From: Alphaproteobacteria bacterium
GTDB taxonomy: Bacteria; Pseudomonadota; Alphaproteobacteria; Caulobacterales; Aquidulcibacteraceae
Length of the DNA stretch: 33,668 nucleotides
NCBI GenBank assembly: GCA_027488965.1
Contig: JAIYAO010000099.1
Span: 1-33,668, forward strand
Direction: 5' to 3'
In this document: in pieces, positions 15,094 through 24,986 of the stretch
Layout: every line of letters begins with the position of its first letter
How positions within the stretch are numbered: position 1 is the stretch's first letter
The notes under the pieces: generated by a model
The model's input: the letters and a program-made list of their open reading frames with translations, nothing else
Database searches by the model: none
What the model was told of the DNA's origin: nothing
Translations under genes and position numbers: made by a program

Positions 15094-16232
15094 CGCTTCA
15101 GCACTGCGGCGTACACGCCCGCGAGATCGCGCACGTCGTCCACGCGCACCCGTTCGTCCACCATGTGCGCGGTGGCGTTCTGCAGGCCCAGTTCGGCGAC
15201 GGGGCAGTAATCCTTGATGTAGCGCGCGTCGGACGTGCCGCCCGTGGTGGATAGCTTCGGTGTGCGCCCGGTGGCGTCTGCGACGGCTGCGCAGACGAGA
15301 TCGGTGAACGGGCCGGGCGTGGTGAAGAAGGGCTCCGCGCCCGCGCGCGCCTCCACCGTCACCGTGGCGCCGCGGGCGTAGCGCGCCGTGCGTTCGCGGC
15401 ACTCCTCGATCCACGCCAGCAGCGAGTCTCCGGTGTGGTTGGTGTTGAAGCGGATGTTGAACTTCGCGGTGGCCCGCGCGGGGATCACGTTGTGGGCGGC
15501 GTTGCCCACGTCGATGGTGGTGATCTCGAGGTTCGAGGCGTCGAAGCCCGGCGCCCCGGCGTCGAGGATGCGGTGGCGCAGGTGATGCACGAAATCCAGC
15601 AGCACGCCCACGGGATTGATGGCCAGCTTCGGGTAGGCCACGTGACCCTGCCGGCCTTCGATGGTGATCACGCCGTTCAGGCTGCCGCGGCGGCCGTTCT
15701 TCACCGTATCGCCCAGCAGGTCGACGCTGGTGGGTTCGCCGACGATGCAGTGGTCGATGGTCTCGCCCTCGCGCGCCAGCGCCTCCAGCATCTTGCGGGT
15801 GCCGTCGATGGCGGGGCCTTCCTCGTCCAGTGTGATGAGGAAGCTGATGGAGCCGGGCGGCGGGCCTTCCGTCTCCACGTGGCGGGCCACAGCGCTCACC
15901 ATCGCGGCGATGGCGGATTTCATGTCGGCGGCGCCGCGGCCGTAGAGCCATCCGTCGCGGATCTCGGCGCCGAAGGGATCGGCGCTCCAGGCGGCGGCGT
16001 CGCCCACGGGCACCACGTCCAGATGGCCGGCGAAACAGAGGTTGGGCGCGCCGTCGCCCAGCCGCGCATAGAGGTTGTCCACCTCGCCGAACCGCCGGCG
16101 CGAGATGCGGAAGCCGAGCCGCTCGAGCGGTTCGATCAGCACCGCCAGGACGTCGTCGTCGTGCGGCGTGATGCTGCGGCGGCGCATCAGCGCCTGGGCG
16201 AGCGGCAGGGGATCGGACAAGTCCATCGCCAT
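15078..16232 (-). CDS. dapE: Succinyl-diaminopimelate desuccinylase
   Basis: A 384-residue M20-family zinc amidohydrolase that frees LL-diaminopimelate in lysine and peptidoglycan precursor synthesis. The first metal motif is FAGHLDVVP (His70, Asp72), the bridging aspartate is in [10 protein letters not shown] (Asp103), and the catalytic LDEEGPA follows (136-138). The C-terminal [10 protein letters not shown] is typical. The ATG at 16232 or the one two codons on could be used. The 3' end overlaps truA by 16 bases tail-to-tail. Upstream a small exported-protein gene on the other strand separates it from dapD. Confidence 0.96.
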   Translation of the reverse strand: MAMDLSDPLPLAQALMRRRSITPHDDDVLAVLIEPLERLGFRISRRRFGEVDNLYARLGDGAPNLCFAGHLDVVPVGDAAAWSADPFGAEIRDGWLYGRGAADMKSAIAAMVSAVARHVETEGPPPGSISFLITLDEEGPAIDGTRKMLEALAREGETIDHCIVGEPTSVDLLGDTVKNGRRGSLNGVITIEGRQGHVAYPKLAINPVGVLLDFVHHLRHRILDAGAPGFDASNLEITTIDVGNAAHNVIPARATAKFNIRFNTNHTGDSLLAWIEECRERTARYARGATVTVEARAGAEPFFTTPGPFTDLVCAAVADATGRTPKLSTTGGTSDARYIKDYCPVAELGLQNATAHMVDERVRVDDVRDLAGVYAAVLKRYFAA

Positions 16233-16370
16233 GCACTTAGGCGGTCGGGGGGCCCGTTGGAAGCGCCAAGGCCGCGCCAGAATGTCATGGCGATGCGGTT
16301 GCACGGTGCGGGCGCAACGGTATGGTCCCGCCGCCCGCCCGGAGAGCGGGATTTCACAGGGAGATCGCCG

Positions 16371-16718
16371 ATGAAGACTGTTCTGGCCGCCGCCGCCTTC
16401 GCGCTGTCGTTCGCCGCCGCGCCCGCCTTCGCGGACGCCACCGCCGACACCTTCGCCGCCAACACCGTGGTCGCCACCGCGGCCAACGGCGCGACGCTGA
16501 AGTTCAAGTTCAATCCCGGCGGCGCCTACACCATGACGGCCGGCGACCAGACGGTGACGGGCGCATGGGCGGTGGAGAACGGCCAGTTCTGCCTGACGCC
16601 GGCGGGCGGCGAGAAGTCGTGTTCGCCCCACAGCCCCAACCGCAAGGTGGGCGACACCTGGCAGGTCACGGGCGCGGACGGCGTGGCCTACACGGTCACC
16701 GTGCAGCCGGGACGATGA
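16371..16718 (+). CDS. Small exported protein of unknown function
   Basis: A 115-residue protein with a clean signal peptide (MKTVLAAAAFALSFAAAPA, cleaved after AFA at about residue 21). The mature part of about 94 residues looks all-beta and has two cysteines, in QFCLTPAGG and KSCSPHS, which probably pair. The closing segment VGDTWQVTGADGVAYTVTV is regular beta. A GGGAG site precedes the ATG. It lies antiparallel between dapE and dapD, divergent from dapE. I do not recognise the family. Confidence 0.75.
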   Translation: MKTVLAAAAFALSFAAAPAFADATADTFAANTVVATAANGATLKFKFNPGGAYTMTAGDQTVTGAWAVENGQFCLTPAGGEKSCSPHSPNRKVGDTWQVTGADGVAYTVTVQPGR

Positions 16719-16728
16719 CCCGACGCGG

Positions 16729-16750
16729 ACGGGCGCGCGTGCGCGCCCGT
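16729..16750. terminator. Hairpin between convergent genes
   Basis: ACGGGCGCGC, GT, then GCGCGCCCGT, a perfect 10-bp stem with a two-base centre. It sits between the stops of the exported-protein gene (plus) and dapD (minus). There is no long T run, but the position fits a shared transcription end. Confidence 0.6.
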
Positions 16751-16755
16751 TCGTC

Positions 16756-17565
16756 CTAGTCTCGCAGCAGCTCGTTGATGCCGGTCTTGGAGCGCGTCTG
16801 CGCGTCCACGGTCTTGACGATCACGGCGCAGTAGAGCGACGGCCCGCCGTGCGGGTCCGGCAGGGCGCCGGGCACGACGACGGCGTACGGCGGCACTTCC
16901 CCGCGCGTGACAGCGCCGGTGGCGCGGTCGACGATCTTGGTGGACGCGCCCAGGTACACGCCCATGGACAGCACCGCGCCCTGGCGGACGATCACGCCTT
17001 CGGCCACTTCGCTGCGCGCGCCGATGAAGCAGTCGTCCTCGATGACGACCGGGTTGGCCTGCAGCGGCTCCAGCACGCCGCCGATGCCCACGCCGCCCGA
17101 GATGTGCACCCGCGCGCCGATCTGCGCGCAGCTGCCCACCGTGGCCCAGGTGTCCACCATGGTGGCCTCGCCCACGTGGGCGCCGATGTTCACGAAGGAC
17201 GGCATCAGCACCGCGTTGCGCCCGATGAAGGCGCCGCGGCGCACCACGGAGCCGGGCACCATGCGGAAGCCCGCTTCGCGGAACCTGTTCTCGCCCCAGC
17301 CTTCCGTCTTGAGCGGGACCTTGTCCCACGCGCCGTCCATCGGGCGGTTGTCGTTCAGCCGGAAGGACAGCAGCACGGCCTTCTTCAGCCACTGGTGCAC
17401 GGTCCAGGCGCCGTCGGCGCCGGGGCTCGCCACGCGGGCCTGGCCCGCATCGAGCAAGTCGAGGGCTGCGACCACGGCGTCGCGCACGGGGCCCTTGGTG
17501 GCGGGGGAGAGCGTCTCGCGCGTGTCCCACGCGGCGTCGATGGCGGTCTGGAGATCTGTGGTCAT
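16756..17565 (-). CDS. dapD: Tetrahydrodipicolinate N-succinyltransferase
   Basis: A 269-residue hexapeptide acyltransferase in the succinylase route to diaminopimelate. After an N-terminal helical domain, the left-handed beta helix is visible as [37 protein letters not shown] and [20 protein letters not shown]. The end TGINELLRD is typical. The start overlaps the upstream HAD gene by four bases. Its closest pathway partner, dapE, is beyond the exported-protein gene. Confidence 0.97.
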   Translation of the reverse strand: MTTDLQTAIDAAWDTRETLSPATKGPVRDAVVAALDLLDAGQARVASPGADGAWTVHQWLKKAVLLSFRLNDNRPMDGAWDKVPLKTEGWGENRFREAGFRMVPGSVVRRGAFIGRNAVLMPSFVNIGAHVGEATMVDTWATVGSCAQIGARVHISGGVGIGGVLEPLQANPVVIEDDCFIGARSEVAEGVIVRQGAVLSMGVYLGASTKIVDRATGAVTRGEVPPYAVVVPGALPDPHGGPSLYCAVIVKTVDAQTRSKTGINELLRD

Positions 17566-18233
17566 TGGTGCTGGCTAGGGGCGGGCGGCGGCGGCGTCAA
17601 TGCGGTGCGCAGGAATGCGTGGAGGCTTGGCGTGGCGTGGTCCACCGTCGGGCCCGCCACGGCCGTGGCGCCGACCAGCACCGTCGCAAAGCCCAGCCCC
17701 TTGGCGGCGGCGAGGTTGAGGGCGTGGTCCTCGAACATCACGGCGCGGGCGGGCGCAAACCCGCACAGCGCCGCCATCCGCGCGAACGCTTCGGGCTCCG
17801 GCTTCGGAATCCAGTCCACGTCCTCCAGCGAAACGATGCGCTCGAACACGTCGCCGAAGCCGAGGTGGGCGATGATTTCGTGGGCGTAGGTGCGTGCGCC
17901 GTTGGTGAACACGAAGCGCCGGCCGGGCAGCGCGCCGATCAGGCCTGCGAGCTCGGGGTCGGGGGCCACGCCGTCGAACGACACATCGTGCACGTCTGCC
18001 ATGAACGTCGCGGGATCGACCCCGTGGTGCCGCTGCAGGCCGACCACGGTGGCCCCGTACAGGTGGTAGTAGCGGTTCTGCAGCGCCAGCGCCTCGTCGG
18101 CGGGCAGGCCGGTGAGGCGCTGCACGTAGGCCGTCATCCGGTCGCCGATGGCGCCGAAGATGGCGTGGTCGGCCGGGTAGAGCGTGTTGTCGAGATCGAA
18201 CACGAAGACGTCGCGGCCGGCGAATGGCGTCAC
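17562..18233 (-). CDS. HAD pyrimidine 5'-nucleotidase-like phosphatase
   Basis: A 223-residue HAD-superfamily hydrolase. Motif I is [10 protein letters not shown], motif II is FVFTNG, motif III includes Lys in [10 protein letters not shown], and motif IV is MFEDHALNL. The LDNTLYP opening followed by a helical cap places it with the pyrimidine 5'-nucleotidase (YjjG/SDT1-like) group. The gene commonly sits beside dapD in alphaproteobacteria, but its role in that setting is not clear. The start is GTG, in GTGA overlap with the upstream gene, and the stop overlaps dapD. Confidence 0.88.
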   Translation of the reverse strand: MTPFAGRDVFVFDLDNTLYPADHAIFGAIGDRMTAYVQRLTGLPADEALALQNRYYHLYGATVVGLQRHHGVDPATFMADVHDVSFDGVAPDPELAGLIGALPGRRFVFTNGARTYAHEIIAHLGFGDVFERIVSLEDVDWIPKPEPEAFARMAALCGFAPARAVMFEDHALNLAAAKGLGFATVLVGATAVAGPTVDHATPSLHAFLRTALTPPPPAPSQHQ

Positions 18234-19588
18234 CGGGGCGGCTCCTGCGGCGCGGGCGCCGCAGGGGCCGGCGTCTTCGGGGCGGGAGCGCGCTGGCCTG
18301 GCAGGGTCAGCGTGGTGCGGTCGTCGGTGCGGGTGACGATTCCGGACGGCGCGGGACGCCGGGGCGGAAGAGTCTGGCCTGCGTCATCGCTCGCCACGGC
18401 GCCGGCGCTGGCGGGGGCGCGGCCGCGCGCGAACCCTGCGCCCGGCAGCACGCCGGGCGTATCGGCGGTGGCGCTGGTCGTGGCGCTGCGCTGGGGCCGG
18501 GCCCCGGCGGGCAGGAAGTCCGCTTCCGCAAACTCCACCACAAGGCCTTCGCGCCCGTCGCTGGAGATCGCGGTGAACAGCGTCTCGTCGTAGTAGCGGT
18601 CGGCGCACCGCTCGCGGCCGATGATGGCGAACTTGGTGGGGCTGGTGCAGAAGGTTTCGCCTGCGGCGGCGAGATAGCGTTCGCCCTGCGGGCTCTCGAG
18701 CGCGGCGTGCACGAAGTACACGGTCTGCAGCAGCGGATCGTCCACCGCGCGGGCGCAGCCGCCGGGGCCGAGCGGCCACCAGCCGCGGCTTTCCCAGCCT
18801 TCGCCGCGCCGGCGCGCCACGGCGGACCAGATCCGCCCCGACGTGCGGTTGCACAGCGTCAGCCCGATGGCGGCGGCGCGACGGCGCGCGGCGTTCTCCA
18901 GCGCATCGATCACCTGGTCCTCGTTGGCGTTGGCCGGGATGTTGGCCTCCGCGCGGAAGCGCTGGATGGCGGCGGCGGCGCGGCGGGGATCGGCGCCGCC
19001 GGACGCGGTGCGCGCGTCGTAGCCGGCGTCCGCCAGCAGGCGCTGCAGGCCCTGGCTGCGCGCGCCGAACAGCGTGTACTGCGAGGCCTCCGAAAAGCTG
19101 GTGCGCCACGCATCGCGCTTGTTGATCTGGACGCGGCGGAACGTGCGCTCCTCCAGGCCCATCTGCTCGCACGAGGGCGGGTTCTGCACGGCGAACGAGG
19201 CCGTGGGATCGATGCACAGGCGCGCATCGCCGCCCCACTGGCGGCGGCCGCCGCGGTGGGCGGGCGAGGTGCGGGCATAAACGTAGTGCACGCCGCGCAC
19301 GAGCGGGCCGGGCGCTGCGGTGGCGCACTGGCCGGGCCGCAGCCGGATCCATCCCTGCACCACCACCGCGCGGTTGTCCGGGCGGCCCGTGGCGGCTTCG
19401 AGGACGTAGCTGGTCTGGTTGCACAGCTGCCAGCCGCCGCCCGCCGCCGCCTTGGCGGCCGGGCGCTGCTGGGCGTTGGCGCCGGCGCCGAGGCCCGCCA
19501 CGGCGCACACGCCCACCGCCACGCCGATGAGCGCGCCGAGAAGGCTCCGCCAGCGGCGCGGATCAGCGGATGAGCGTGCCGGCGCCAT
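18230..19588 (-). CDS. Exported tandem DUF1036 protein
   Basis: A 452-residue exported protein. A signal anchor (about 14-38, [20 protein letters not shown]) precedes two DUF1036-like regions. The first starts [20 protein letters not shown], the second [15 protein letters not shown], both with the conserved GW/PG-C pattern (LRPGQC and LGPGGC). Between them lies a region like a peptidoglycan-binding helical domain ([20 protein letters not shown]). The C-terminal 110 residues are low-complexity proline and alanine. DUF1036 has no assigned function. Its start lies 26 bases inside the 3' end of argB, and its stop is coupled to the HAD gene. Confidence 0.8.
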   Translation of the reverse strand: MAPARSSADPRRWRSLLGALIGVAVGVCAVAGLGAGANAQQRPAAKAAAGGGWQLCNQTSYVLEAATGRPDNRAVVVQGWIRLRPGQCATAAPGPLVRGVHYVYARTSPAHRGGRRQWGGDARLCIDPTASFAVQNPPSCEQMGLEERTFRRVQINKRDAWRTSFSEASQYTLFGARSQGLQRLLADAGYDARTASGGADPRRAAAAIQRFRAEANIPANANEDQVIDALENAARRRAAAIGLTLCNRTSGRIWSAVARRRGEGWESRGWWPLGPGGCARAVDDPLLQTVYFVHAALESPQGERYLAAAGETFCTSPTKFAIIGRERCADRYYDETLFTAISSDGREGLVVEFAEADFLPAGARPQRSATTSATADTPGVLPGAGFARGRAPASAGAVASDDAGQTLPPRRPAPSGIVTRTDDRTTLTLPGQRAPAPKTPAPAAPAPQEPPR

Positions 19589-20495
19589 GATCGGTGAACA
19601 GCTCCATGAGCAGGGCGTGAGACTGGCGACCGTCGAGCACGACCGCGGCCTCCACCCCGGCGTCGAGGGCGGCGATGCAGGTCTCGAGCTTGGGAATCAT
19701 GCCGCCCGACGCGACCCCATCTGCGATCAGCTTCTTGGCGTCATTGCGGCTCATCTCGCGGATCAGCTGCTTGTCCGCATCGAGCCCACCGGCCACGTCG
19801 GTCAGCAGCAGGAAGCGCTTGGCGCCCAGCGCGCCGGCGATGGCCCCGGCGGCGGTGTCGGCGTTGATGTTGTAGGTGGCCCCGTCGGCCGCCACGCCGA
19901 TGGGCGCGATGACCGGGATGTAATCGTCGGCGGCGTTGATGAGCGCCTCGATCAGTTTCGGATCGATGGCGGTGGGTTCGCCCACGAAGCCGAGGTCCAC
20001 CACCTGCTCGATGCTGGAGTCCGGATCCCGGCGGGTGCGGGACACCTTCTCGCAGGTGATGAGCTTGGCGTCCTTGCCCGACAGGCCGACGCCGCGCACG
20101 TCCGCCTCCGCGCCCGCCATGGTGATGAGGTGCGACAACTCCTTGTTGACCGCGCCGGACAGGACCATCTCGGCCACTTCCATCGTCTGCGCGTCTGTCA
20201 CCCGCAGGCCGTCCACGAACGCAGACTTCACGCCCGCCTTGTCGAGCATGCGGCTGATCTGCGGGCCGCCGCCGTGCACCACGACCGGGTGGATGCCCAC
20301 GAGCTTCAGCAGCACCACGTCGGCGGCGAACTTCCGCGCGGTTTCGATGTCGCCCATGGCGTGGCCGCCATATTTGATCACCACCGTCTCGCGATCGTAG
20401 ATCTGGATGAACGGCAGCGCCTCCGCCAGCGTCTTCGCGGTGGCGAAGCCGTTGCTGGCGAGCATGGCGGACGTGTCGGGGGGCTGTTTCGTCAC
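19563..20495 (-). CDS. argB: Acetylglutamate kinase
   Basis: A 310-residue amino acid kinase that phosphorylates N-acetylglutamate in arginine synthesis. Diagnostic parts are [31 protein letters not shown] and [11 protein letters not shown], with the nucleotide-binding stretch [14 protein letters not shown]. The N-terminal helix (about 15-35) suits the arginine-sensitive hexameric form. The start chosen is GTG at 20495; an internal ATG lies 30 bases on. It leads a four-gene run with DUF1036, HAD and dapD. Confidence 0.96.
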   Translation of the reverse strand: MTKQPPDTSAMLASNGFATAKTLAEALPFIQIYDRETVVIKYGGHAMGDIETARKFAADVVLLKLVGIHPVVVHGGGPQISRMLDKAGVKSAFVDGLRVTDAQTMEVAEMVLSGAVNKELSHLITMAGAEADVRGVGLSGKDAKLITCEKVSRTRRDPDSSIEQVVDLGFVGEPTAIDPKLIEALINAADDYIPVIAPIGVAADGATYNINADTAAGAIAGALGAKRFLLLTDVAGGLDADKQLIREMSRNDAKKLIADGVASGGMIPKLETCIAALDAGVEAAVVLDGRQSHALLMELFTDHGAGTLIR

Positions 20496-20556
20496 CGCCG
20501 CCGTGTAGGGCGCCCGGGGGCGCGGTGGAAGGGGATTGTCGCGCGGCCGACAGTGT

Positions 20557-21798
20557 TCAGGGGCCGGCTGCGACCTCGCCGACGTGATGGGCGGGGCGTC
20601 CGATGAGCAGGAACCCCAACGCGCCCAGCACGAACGCTGCGCCCGCGGCGATCACGGCCATGTCATAATCGCCCGTCCAGTCGTAGCTGCGCCCGATGAG
20701 CAGGATCCCCACGATCGTGCCGGTGTAGCCGATGGTGAGCACCGCGCCGAAGATGGCGCCGTAGCAACGCATCCCGAAGACCCGCGACACGAACCACGCC
20801 AGCACATCCGTCTCTGCACCCTGCTGGATGCCGATGAGCGCCGCCGCCGCGAACGCGAGCCCAGGCATGCCGGAAAACAGCAGCGCGCAGCCCAGCGCCG
20901 GCGCCAGCGTGAACGCCGCCGCCACCCGCGCGGCAGGCAGCCGGTCCAGCAACGCCCCGCAGCCCAGCCGGCCCACGATCAGCCCGCCCGCGTACAGCGA
21001 CAGCGCCTGCGCAGCACTGGCGGCGGTAAGGCCCCGCTCCTCCAGCAGCGGCGCAAGCTGGCTGAGCAGGCCCGTGCCCGCCGCGTTGATCGCCGCCAGC
21101 GCCAGCGCCATCATCCAGAACGGGCCCGTGCGCATCGCTTCGCTCACGCTCATGCCCTGGAGGGCCGGCGCCGGCGCCTCCGCCGCGTCCACGGTCTTCG
21201 CGGCGGGTGGAGTGGGGCGCACCAGCAGCAGCATCGCCGGCAGGCCGATGCCCAGGGCAAGCGCTGCGAGCGCAAGGTACCCCGCGCGCCAGCCGTGTTC
21301 GGCCATCACCGCCTGCAGCAGCGGCGGGGAGACGATGGCGAACACCGACACGCCCAGCGTGGAGATGCCGAGCGCCAAGCCACGGTGGCGGTCGAACCAC
21401 GCATTGATGGGCCGGGTGTAGACGAGCGCGCCCGAGCCCACGGCAAACAGCCCGTAGAACGCCGACAGCGCGAGAAAGCCGAGCAGCGGCCCGTCGAAGG
21501 TGGCGAACGTCAGATACAGCGCCACAAGGCCTATGGTGCAGGCCGTCGCCACCGGCTTGAACCCGATGCGGTCCACCAGCCAGCCGATCAACGGAGACGC
21601 CAGCGCGCCGAGGCCGGCGATGGCGAACACGCCCGCGATGTCGCCGCGCGACCAGCCGAACTCGGCCTGCAGGCCGGAGACGAACAGGCTGGAGATGTAG
21701 AAGAAGAGCCCCCCGCCGGTGCCCGCGCCCAGCGCCACGCCGATCACGATGGGCCAGCCCCGGCGCCATTCCGCGGACGACGCTTGCGCAGGGCTCAT
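20557..21798 (-). CDS. MFS transporter (monocarboxylate/oxalate-type)
   Basis: A 413-residue 12-helix major facilitator protein. The loop 2-3 motif is [12 protein letters not shown], and the repeat in the second half is [13 protein letters not shown]. The N-terminal helix ([20 protein letters not shown]) and [18 protein letters not shown] fit the OFA/monocarboxylate group, although substrate is unproven. The central loop between helices 6 and 7 is short and rich in Ala and Pro. The pterin dehydratase gene ends seven bases upstream, so the two are probably co-transcribed. Confidence 0.85.
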   Translation of the reverse strand: MSPAQASSAEWRRGWPIVIGVALGAGTGGGLFFYISSLFVSGLQAEFGWSRGDIAGVFAIAGLGALASPLIGWLVDRIGFKPVATACTIGLVALYLTFATFDGPLLGFLALSAFYGLFAVGSGALVYTRPINAWFDRHRGLALGISTLGVSVFAIVSPPLLQAVMAEHGWRAGYLALAALALGIGLPAMLLLVRPTPPAAKTVDAAEAPAPALQGMSVSEAMRTGPFWMMALALAAINAAGTGLLSQLAPLLEERGLTAASAAQALSLYAGGLIVGRLGCGALLDRLPAARVAAAFTLAPALGCALLFSGMPGLAFAAAALIGIQQGAETDVLAWFVSRVFGMRCYGAIFGAVLTIGYTGTIVGILLIGRSYDWTGDYDMAVIAAGAAFVLGALGFLLIGRPAHHVGEVAAGP

Positions 21799-21805
21799 GC
21801 GCGCG

Positions 21806-22090
21806 TCACGGCGCGATCTCGTCGCAATACTTCGCCAGCTGCACGTCGAGGGCGGTGACGCCGTCGGCGTCGTGCGTGGTGAGCGTGATGTCCACCCGGT
21901 TGTAGACGTTGGCCCACTCGGGATGGTGGTCCATCTGCTCGGCCTTCAGCGCCACCTGCGTCATGAACGCGAAGGCGTGCTTGAAATCGGAGAACTGGAA
22001 GCGCTTGGCGATGGCGTCGCGGCCGTCGACCCGGCGCCACTCCGGAACCTGCGCGACGGCCGCCTCGGCGCCGATCTTCGTGCGATCCAT
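21806..22090 (-). CDS. phhB: Pterin-4a-carbinolamine dehydratase
   Basis: A 94-residue protein of the DCoH/PhhB family, which recycles 4a-hydroxytetrahydropterins. The active motif [20 protein letters not shown] carries the paired histidines. Preceding it is [20 protein letters not shown]. Length is normal. No phenylalanine hydroxylase is in the window, so the substrate partner may be elsewhere, or it may act in molybdopterin or folate metabolism. It is 10 bases from the HAD gene and seven from the MFS gene. Confidence 0.93.
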   Translation of the reverse strand: MDRTKIGAEAAVAQVPEWRRVDGRDAIAKRFQFSDFKHAFAFMTQVALKAEQMDHHPEWANVYNRVDITLTTHDADGVTALDVQLAKYCDEIAP

Positions 22091-22100
22091 GCTGCTGCTC

Positions 22101-22745
22101 CTATGCCACCGGCAATCCCGTCAGCGCCGCCAGTTCGCCCAGCATCTGCGCTTCGGTTTCGGCCTTGATCGTCGCCATGCCCATGGCGCGGGCTGGCTTC
22201 AGGTTTACGCCGAGATCGTCGAGATAGATGCAGGCCTTCGGGTCCACGTCGAGCGCTTCGCACATCAGCGCGTAGATGCGCGGGTCCGGCTTGCGGATGC
22301 CCAGCTTCGAGCTTTCGATCACGTGGTGGAACAGGGACATGATGCCGGCGACGGCGGCGGCCTTCTCGGCGCTGCCCGCCATGCCGGCCCCCGCGCCGGT
22401 CTTCACGTTGTTGGTGATGCAGCCCACCTTGTACTGCGCCCGGCAGGCGTTGAGCGCCGCCACCACCTTCGGGCGCACGTCCCCCGATAGCAGCGGCAGC
22501 ACGTCCGCGCCGCGCACGGGGTGGCCCAGCGCGGTGCTCTCCGTGAGGAAGCGGGTGTCGAATGTGGCGGGGTCGATCTCGGCGCGCTCGAACAGCGCCC
22601 AGGCGTTCGCATCGGGATTTGTGGCGTTGACGGTGCGGATGAAATCCGTGGGCAGGCCCTGCGCGGACTCGAAGCGGTTGAAGGCCTCGAAGGGCGAGGT
22701 GGTGAATACGCCGCCGAAGTCCCAGATCACCGCCGCGAACGCCAT
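22101..22745 (-). CDS. HAD-IA hydrolase (ACAD10/epoxide hydrolase N-domain-like)
   Basis: A 214-residue HAD-superfamily hydrolase. Motif I is [17 protein letters not shown], motif II is CITNNVKTG, motif [17 protein letters not shown] and motif [14 protein letters not shown]. The WDFGGV opening followed by a helical cap is typical of the group found in ACAD10 and soluble epoxide hydrolase N-domains. The substrate is unknown. It is the first gene of a short minus-strand group with the pterin dehydratase and MFS transporter. Confidence 0.87.
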   Translation of the reverse strand: MAFAAVIWDFGGVFTTSPFEAFNRFESAQGLPTDFIRTVNATNPDANAWALFERAEIDPATFDTRFLTESTALGHPVRGADVLPLLSGDVRPKVVAALNACRAQYKVGCITNNVKTGAGAGMAGSAEKAAAVAGIMSLFHHVIESSKLGIRKPDPRIYALMCEALDVDPKACIYLDDLGVNLKPARAMGMATIKAETEAQMLGELAALTGLPVA

Positions 22746-22849
22746 GCCGAACCCTTAACGTGATGTTGAGGCTGCAGTCGTAAGGTCGCACGCTCCCGGT
22801 GGAAAGCCCGCCGGCCCGCGATCAGACCCAACGACAAGGGAGGGCGCCC

Positions 22850-23122
22850 GTGACCCGGTTCCTCGTTTCCGAAGAAAACCCCGGCGGCTACAAGCTGGAG
22901 GACATCCTCGTGGTGCTGCGCGCCGACGTGCTCAAGCGCTGCGCCAAGGTCGCCACCGACGACCGCCCGGAGGCGCAGCACGTGGTGGCCAACAACATGG
23001 AAGTGCTGCGCTGCCTGACCCAGGCCATCGAGCTTGCCCGGGACTCCACGCGCACGCTGGACAAGGCGTTCGGCCCCACGAAGGCGTTCGAGGGCGGGCC
23101 GCCCAGAGTGGGTGTGGCTTAG
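22850..23122 (+). CDS. Small conserved-looking protein of unknown function
   Basis: A 90-residue soluble protein starting at GTG, with a strong AAGGGAGGG ribosome-binding site six bases before it. An in-frame ATG at 22799 is possible but has no such site. Sequence: VTRFLVSEENPGGYKLEDIL, then a long amphipathic helix with VLRADVLKRCAKVATDDRPE and VVANNMEVLRCLTQAIELAR. It is predicted mainly helical. Two cysteines are spaced in the helices. I do not recognise the family, and no partner is suggested by context. Confidence 0.7.
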   Translation: MTRFLVSEENPGGYKLEDILVVLRADVLKRCAKVATDDRPEAQHVVANNMEVLRCLTQAIELARDSTRTLDKAFGPTKAFEGGPPRVGVA

Positions 23123-23199
23123 TAGGCGTGGCCTAACGGGCATCGCCTGAAGCACGCCCGGCCCCGACGCGAACATCGGGACCGGCCGCGTCGTTCAGG

Positions 23200-24801
23200 T
23201 CAGCCGCCCGGCAGTTCGCCCGGCTTGGCTTCGTGCCCGCCCACCACTTCGCCCTTGGCGAGCTTGGAGTGCGACAGGCCGTAGAGGAAGTACACGCCGA
23301 ACCCGATCACCAGGTAGATCAGGAAGAAGTTCCGCGTCTGCGTATGCGCCATCAGCGCCATCAGCAGGATGAAGCACATCAGCGCGCCGAGGCCCGCCAC
23401 GGGCAGCATCACCGCCGTCGGCATCCGGAACGGCCGCTTCATGTCCGGGCGCGCAAAGCGCAGGTAGATCACCGTGATGCAGATGATCCCGAACGCCACC
23501 AGCGTGCCCACGTTGGTGAGGTTGGCCAGCGAGTCGAGGCTCATGAACCCCGCAAAGCCCGATGCCAGCACGCCGACGATGATCGTGTTGATCCACGGCG
23601 TCTTGAACTTCGGGTGCACCTTGGCGAAGGCCGGCGGGATCAGGCCGTCGCGCGACATCGTGTAGAAGATGCGCGTCTGGCCGTAGAGCAGCACGAGCAT
23701 CACCGACGACAGGCCCGCGATGGCGCCGATCTTCACCAGCGTGGCGAACCAGCCGAGCCCGATGGCGTCCACCGCCATGGCGATGGGGGCGGGGTTGTTG
23801 AGCTGCTGGTAGGGCACGATGCCCACCAGCACGGCGCAGGTGAGGATGTAGAGGATCGTGCACACGATCAGCGAGCCGAGGATGCCGATGGGCATGTCGC
23901 GCGCCGGGTTCTTCGATTCCGCGCCGGCGGTGGAGACGGCCTCAAAGCCGATGTAGGCGAAGAAGATCGTGGCCGCCGCGGTGATCAGGCCGCCCATGCC
24001 GTAGGCGGGAGCGTCCTCGCGGGCGGTGACGACGTCGCCGAGGGCGCGCCAGATCTGGGCGCCCAGGCTCATGTCCGTGCCGGGCGGCGGGGCGGGGACC
24101 TGTTCGGGGATCAGCGGCGTCCAGTTGGCGGTGTCCACGAACGGCGCGCCGATGACGATGAACGCCACCACGACGCCCACCTTGATGAAGACGACCACGT
24201 TGTTGACCGAGGCCGATTCCGAGACGCCCACGGTGAGCAGCATGGTCACCGCGCCGATGGCCAGGAGGGCCGGCAGGTTCACGACGCCGACGCCGAGGAC
24301 TTCGTTGGTCTTGGCGTCCAGCACTTCCACGCCCGGCGCCGCCTGCAGGGCGGCGGGGATCGTGATGCCGTAGTCGCCGAGGAAGCTCACCACATAGCCG
24401 GACCAGCCCACCGCCACGGTGGAGGCCGCCAGCCCGTACTCCAGCACCAGCAGCAGACCCATCACCCAGGCGACGATCTCGCCCATGGAGGCGTAGGAGT
24501 AGGAATAGGCCGAGCCGGAGACCGGGATGGCCGCCGCCAGCTCCGCGTAGGCCAGGGCCACCAGCGCGCACAGCGTGCCGGTGATGATGAACGAGATCAT
24601 GATGCCCGGGCCAGCGAACTCCGCCGCTGCGCGCCCGGTGAGGACGAAGATGCCGGTGCCGATGATGCAGCCGATGCCCAGCAGGACGAGGTTCCAGGCG
24701 CCGAGCGTCTTTTTCAGCTCCCCCTGCTCATGCTCCGTGTGCATCTGTTCGACCGACTTGCGGATGAAGATCCGCCCGAGGCCGTTCGGTCCATTCGCCA
24801 T
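23200..24801 (-). CDS. APC-family amino acid permease
   Basis: A 533-residue transporter with 12 or more helices. The family opening is GELKKTLGAWNLVLLGIGCI followed by IGTGIFVLTG. GSAYSYSYASMGEIVAWVMG and FFAYIGFEAVSTAGAESKNP are also typical of the cationic amino acid (CAT/YhdG-like) branch. A soluble loop of about 60 residues lies between helices 6 and 7. The ATG at 24801 is chosen because the long upstream open frame lies over another gene. No strong ribosome-binding site is seen. It lies 185 bases downstream of the histidine kinase gene on the same strand. Confidence 0.9.
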   Translation of the reverse strand: MANGPNGLGRIFIRKSVEQMHTEHEQGELKKTLGAWNLVLLGIGCIIGTGIFVLTGRAAAEFAGPGIMISFIITGTLCALVALAYAELAAAIPVSGSAYSYSYASMGEIVAWVMGLLLVLEYGLAASTVAVGWSGYVVSFLGDYGITIPAALQAAPGVEVLDAKTNEVLGVGVVNLPALLAIGAVTMLLTVGVSESASVNNVVVFIKVGVVVAFIVIGAPFVDTANWTPLIPEQVPAPPPGTDMSLGAQIWRALGDVVTAREDAPAYGMGGLITAAATIFFAYIGFEAVSTAGAESKNPARDMPIGILGSLIVCTILYILTCAVLVGIVPYQQLNNPAPIAMAVDAIGLGWFATLVKIGAIAGLSSVMLVLLYGQTRIFYTMSRDGLIPPAFAKVHPKFKTPWINTIIVGVLASGFAGFMSLDSLANLTNVGTLVAFGIICITVIYLRFARPDMKRPFRMPTAVMLPVAGLGALMCFILLMALMAHTQTRNFFLIYLVIGFGVYFLYGLSHSKLAKGEVVGGHEAKPGELPGG

Positions 24802-24846
24802 GCGAGAAAACCCCCGTCGCGGCCGCACGCGGCCCGCTGTCTGGAA

Positions 24847-24859
24847 CACCACTGTGGTG
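24847..24859. promoter_or_regulatory. Short palindrome upstream of the permease
   Basis: CACCAC, T, GTGGTG is a perfect 6-bp-arm palindrome, about 46 bases upstream of the permease ATG. It may be an operator. No regulator is matched. Confidence 0.3.
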
Positions 24860-24986
24860 GGGGCGGACCCTAACGGTGTCCCCGGACTGCGGCAATCCGG
24901 CCGGCTGGAGAAACCGCCATGGCGGCGAAGGGCGCCCGCGCCGCGGGCGGGCCGCCCGGGACAGGGCAGGAGGGGCCCCCGACCGA

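Noticed and set aside
16849-17889. 346-residue plus-strand open frame
   Set aside because: Antisense to dapD and the HAD gene, which have intact motifs; composition is non-protein-like.
23233-24873. 546-residue plus-strand open frame
   Set aside because: It is antisense to the clear APC permease, with a low-complexity His/Asp/Arg/Gly composition and no recognisable domain.
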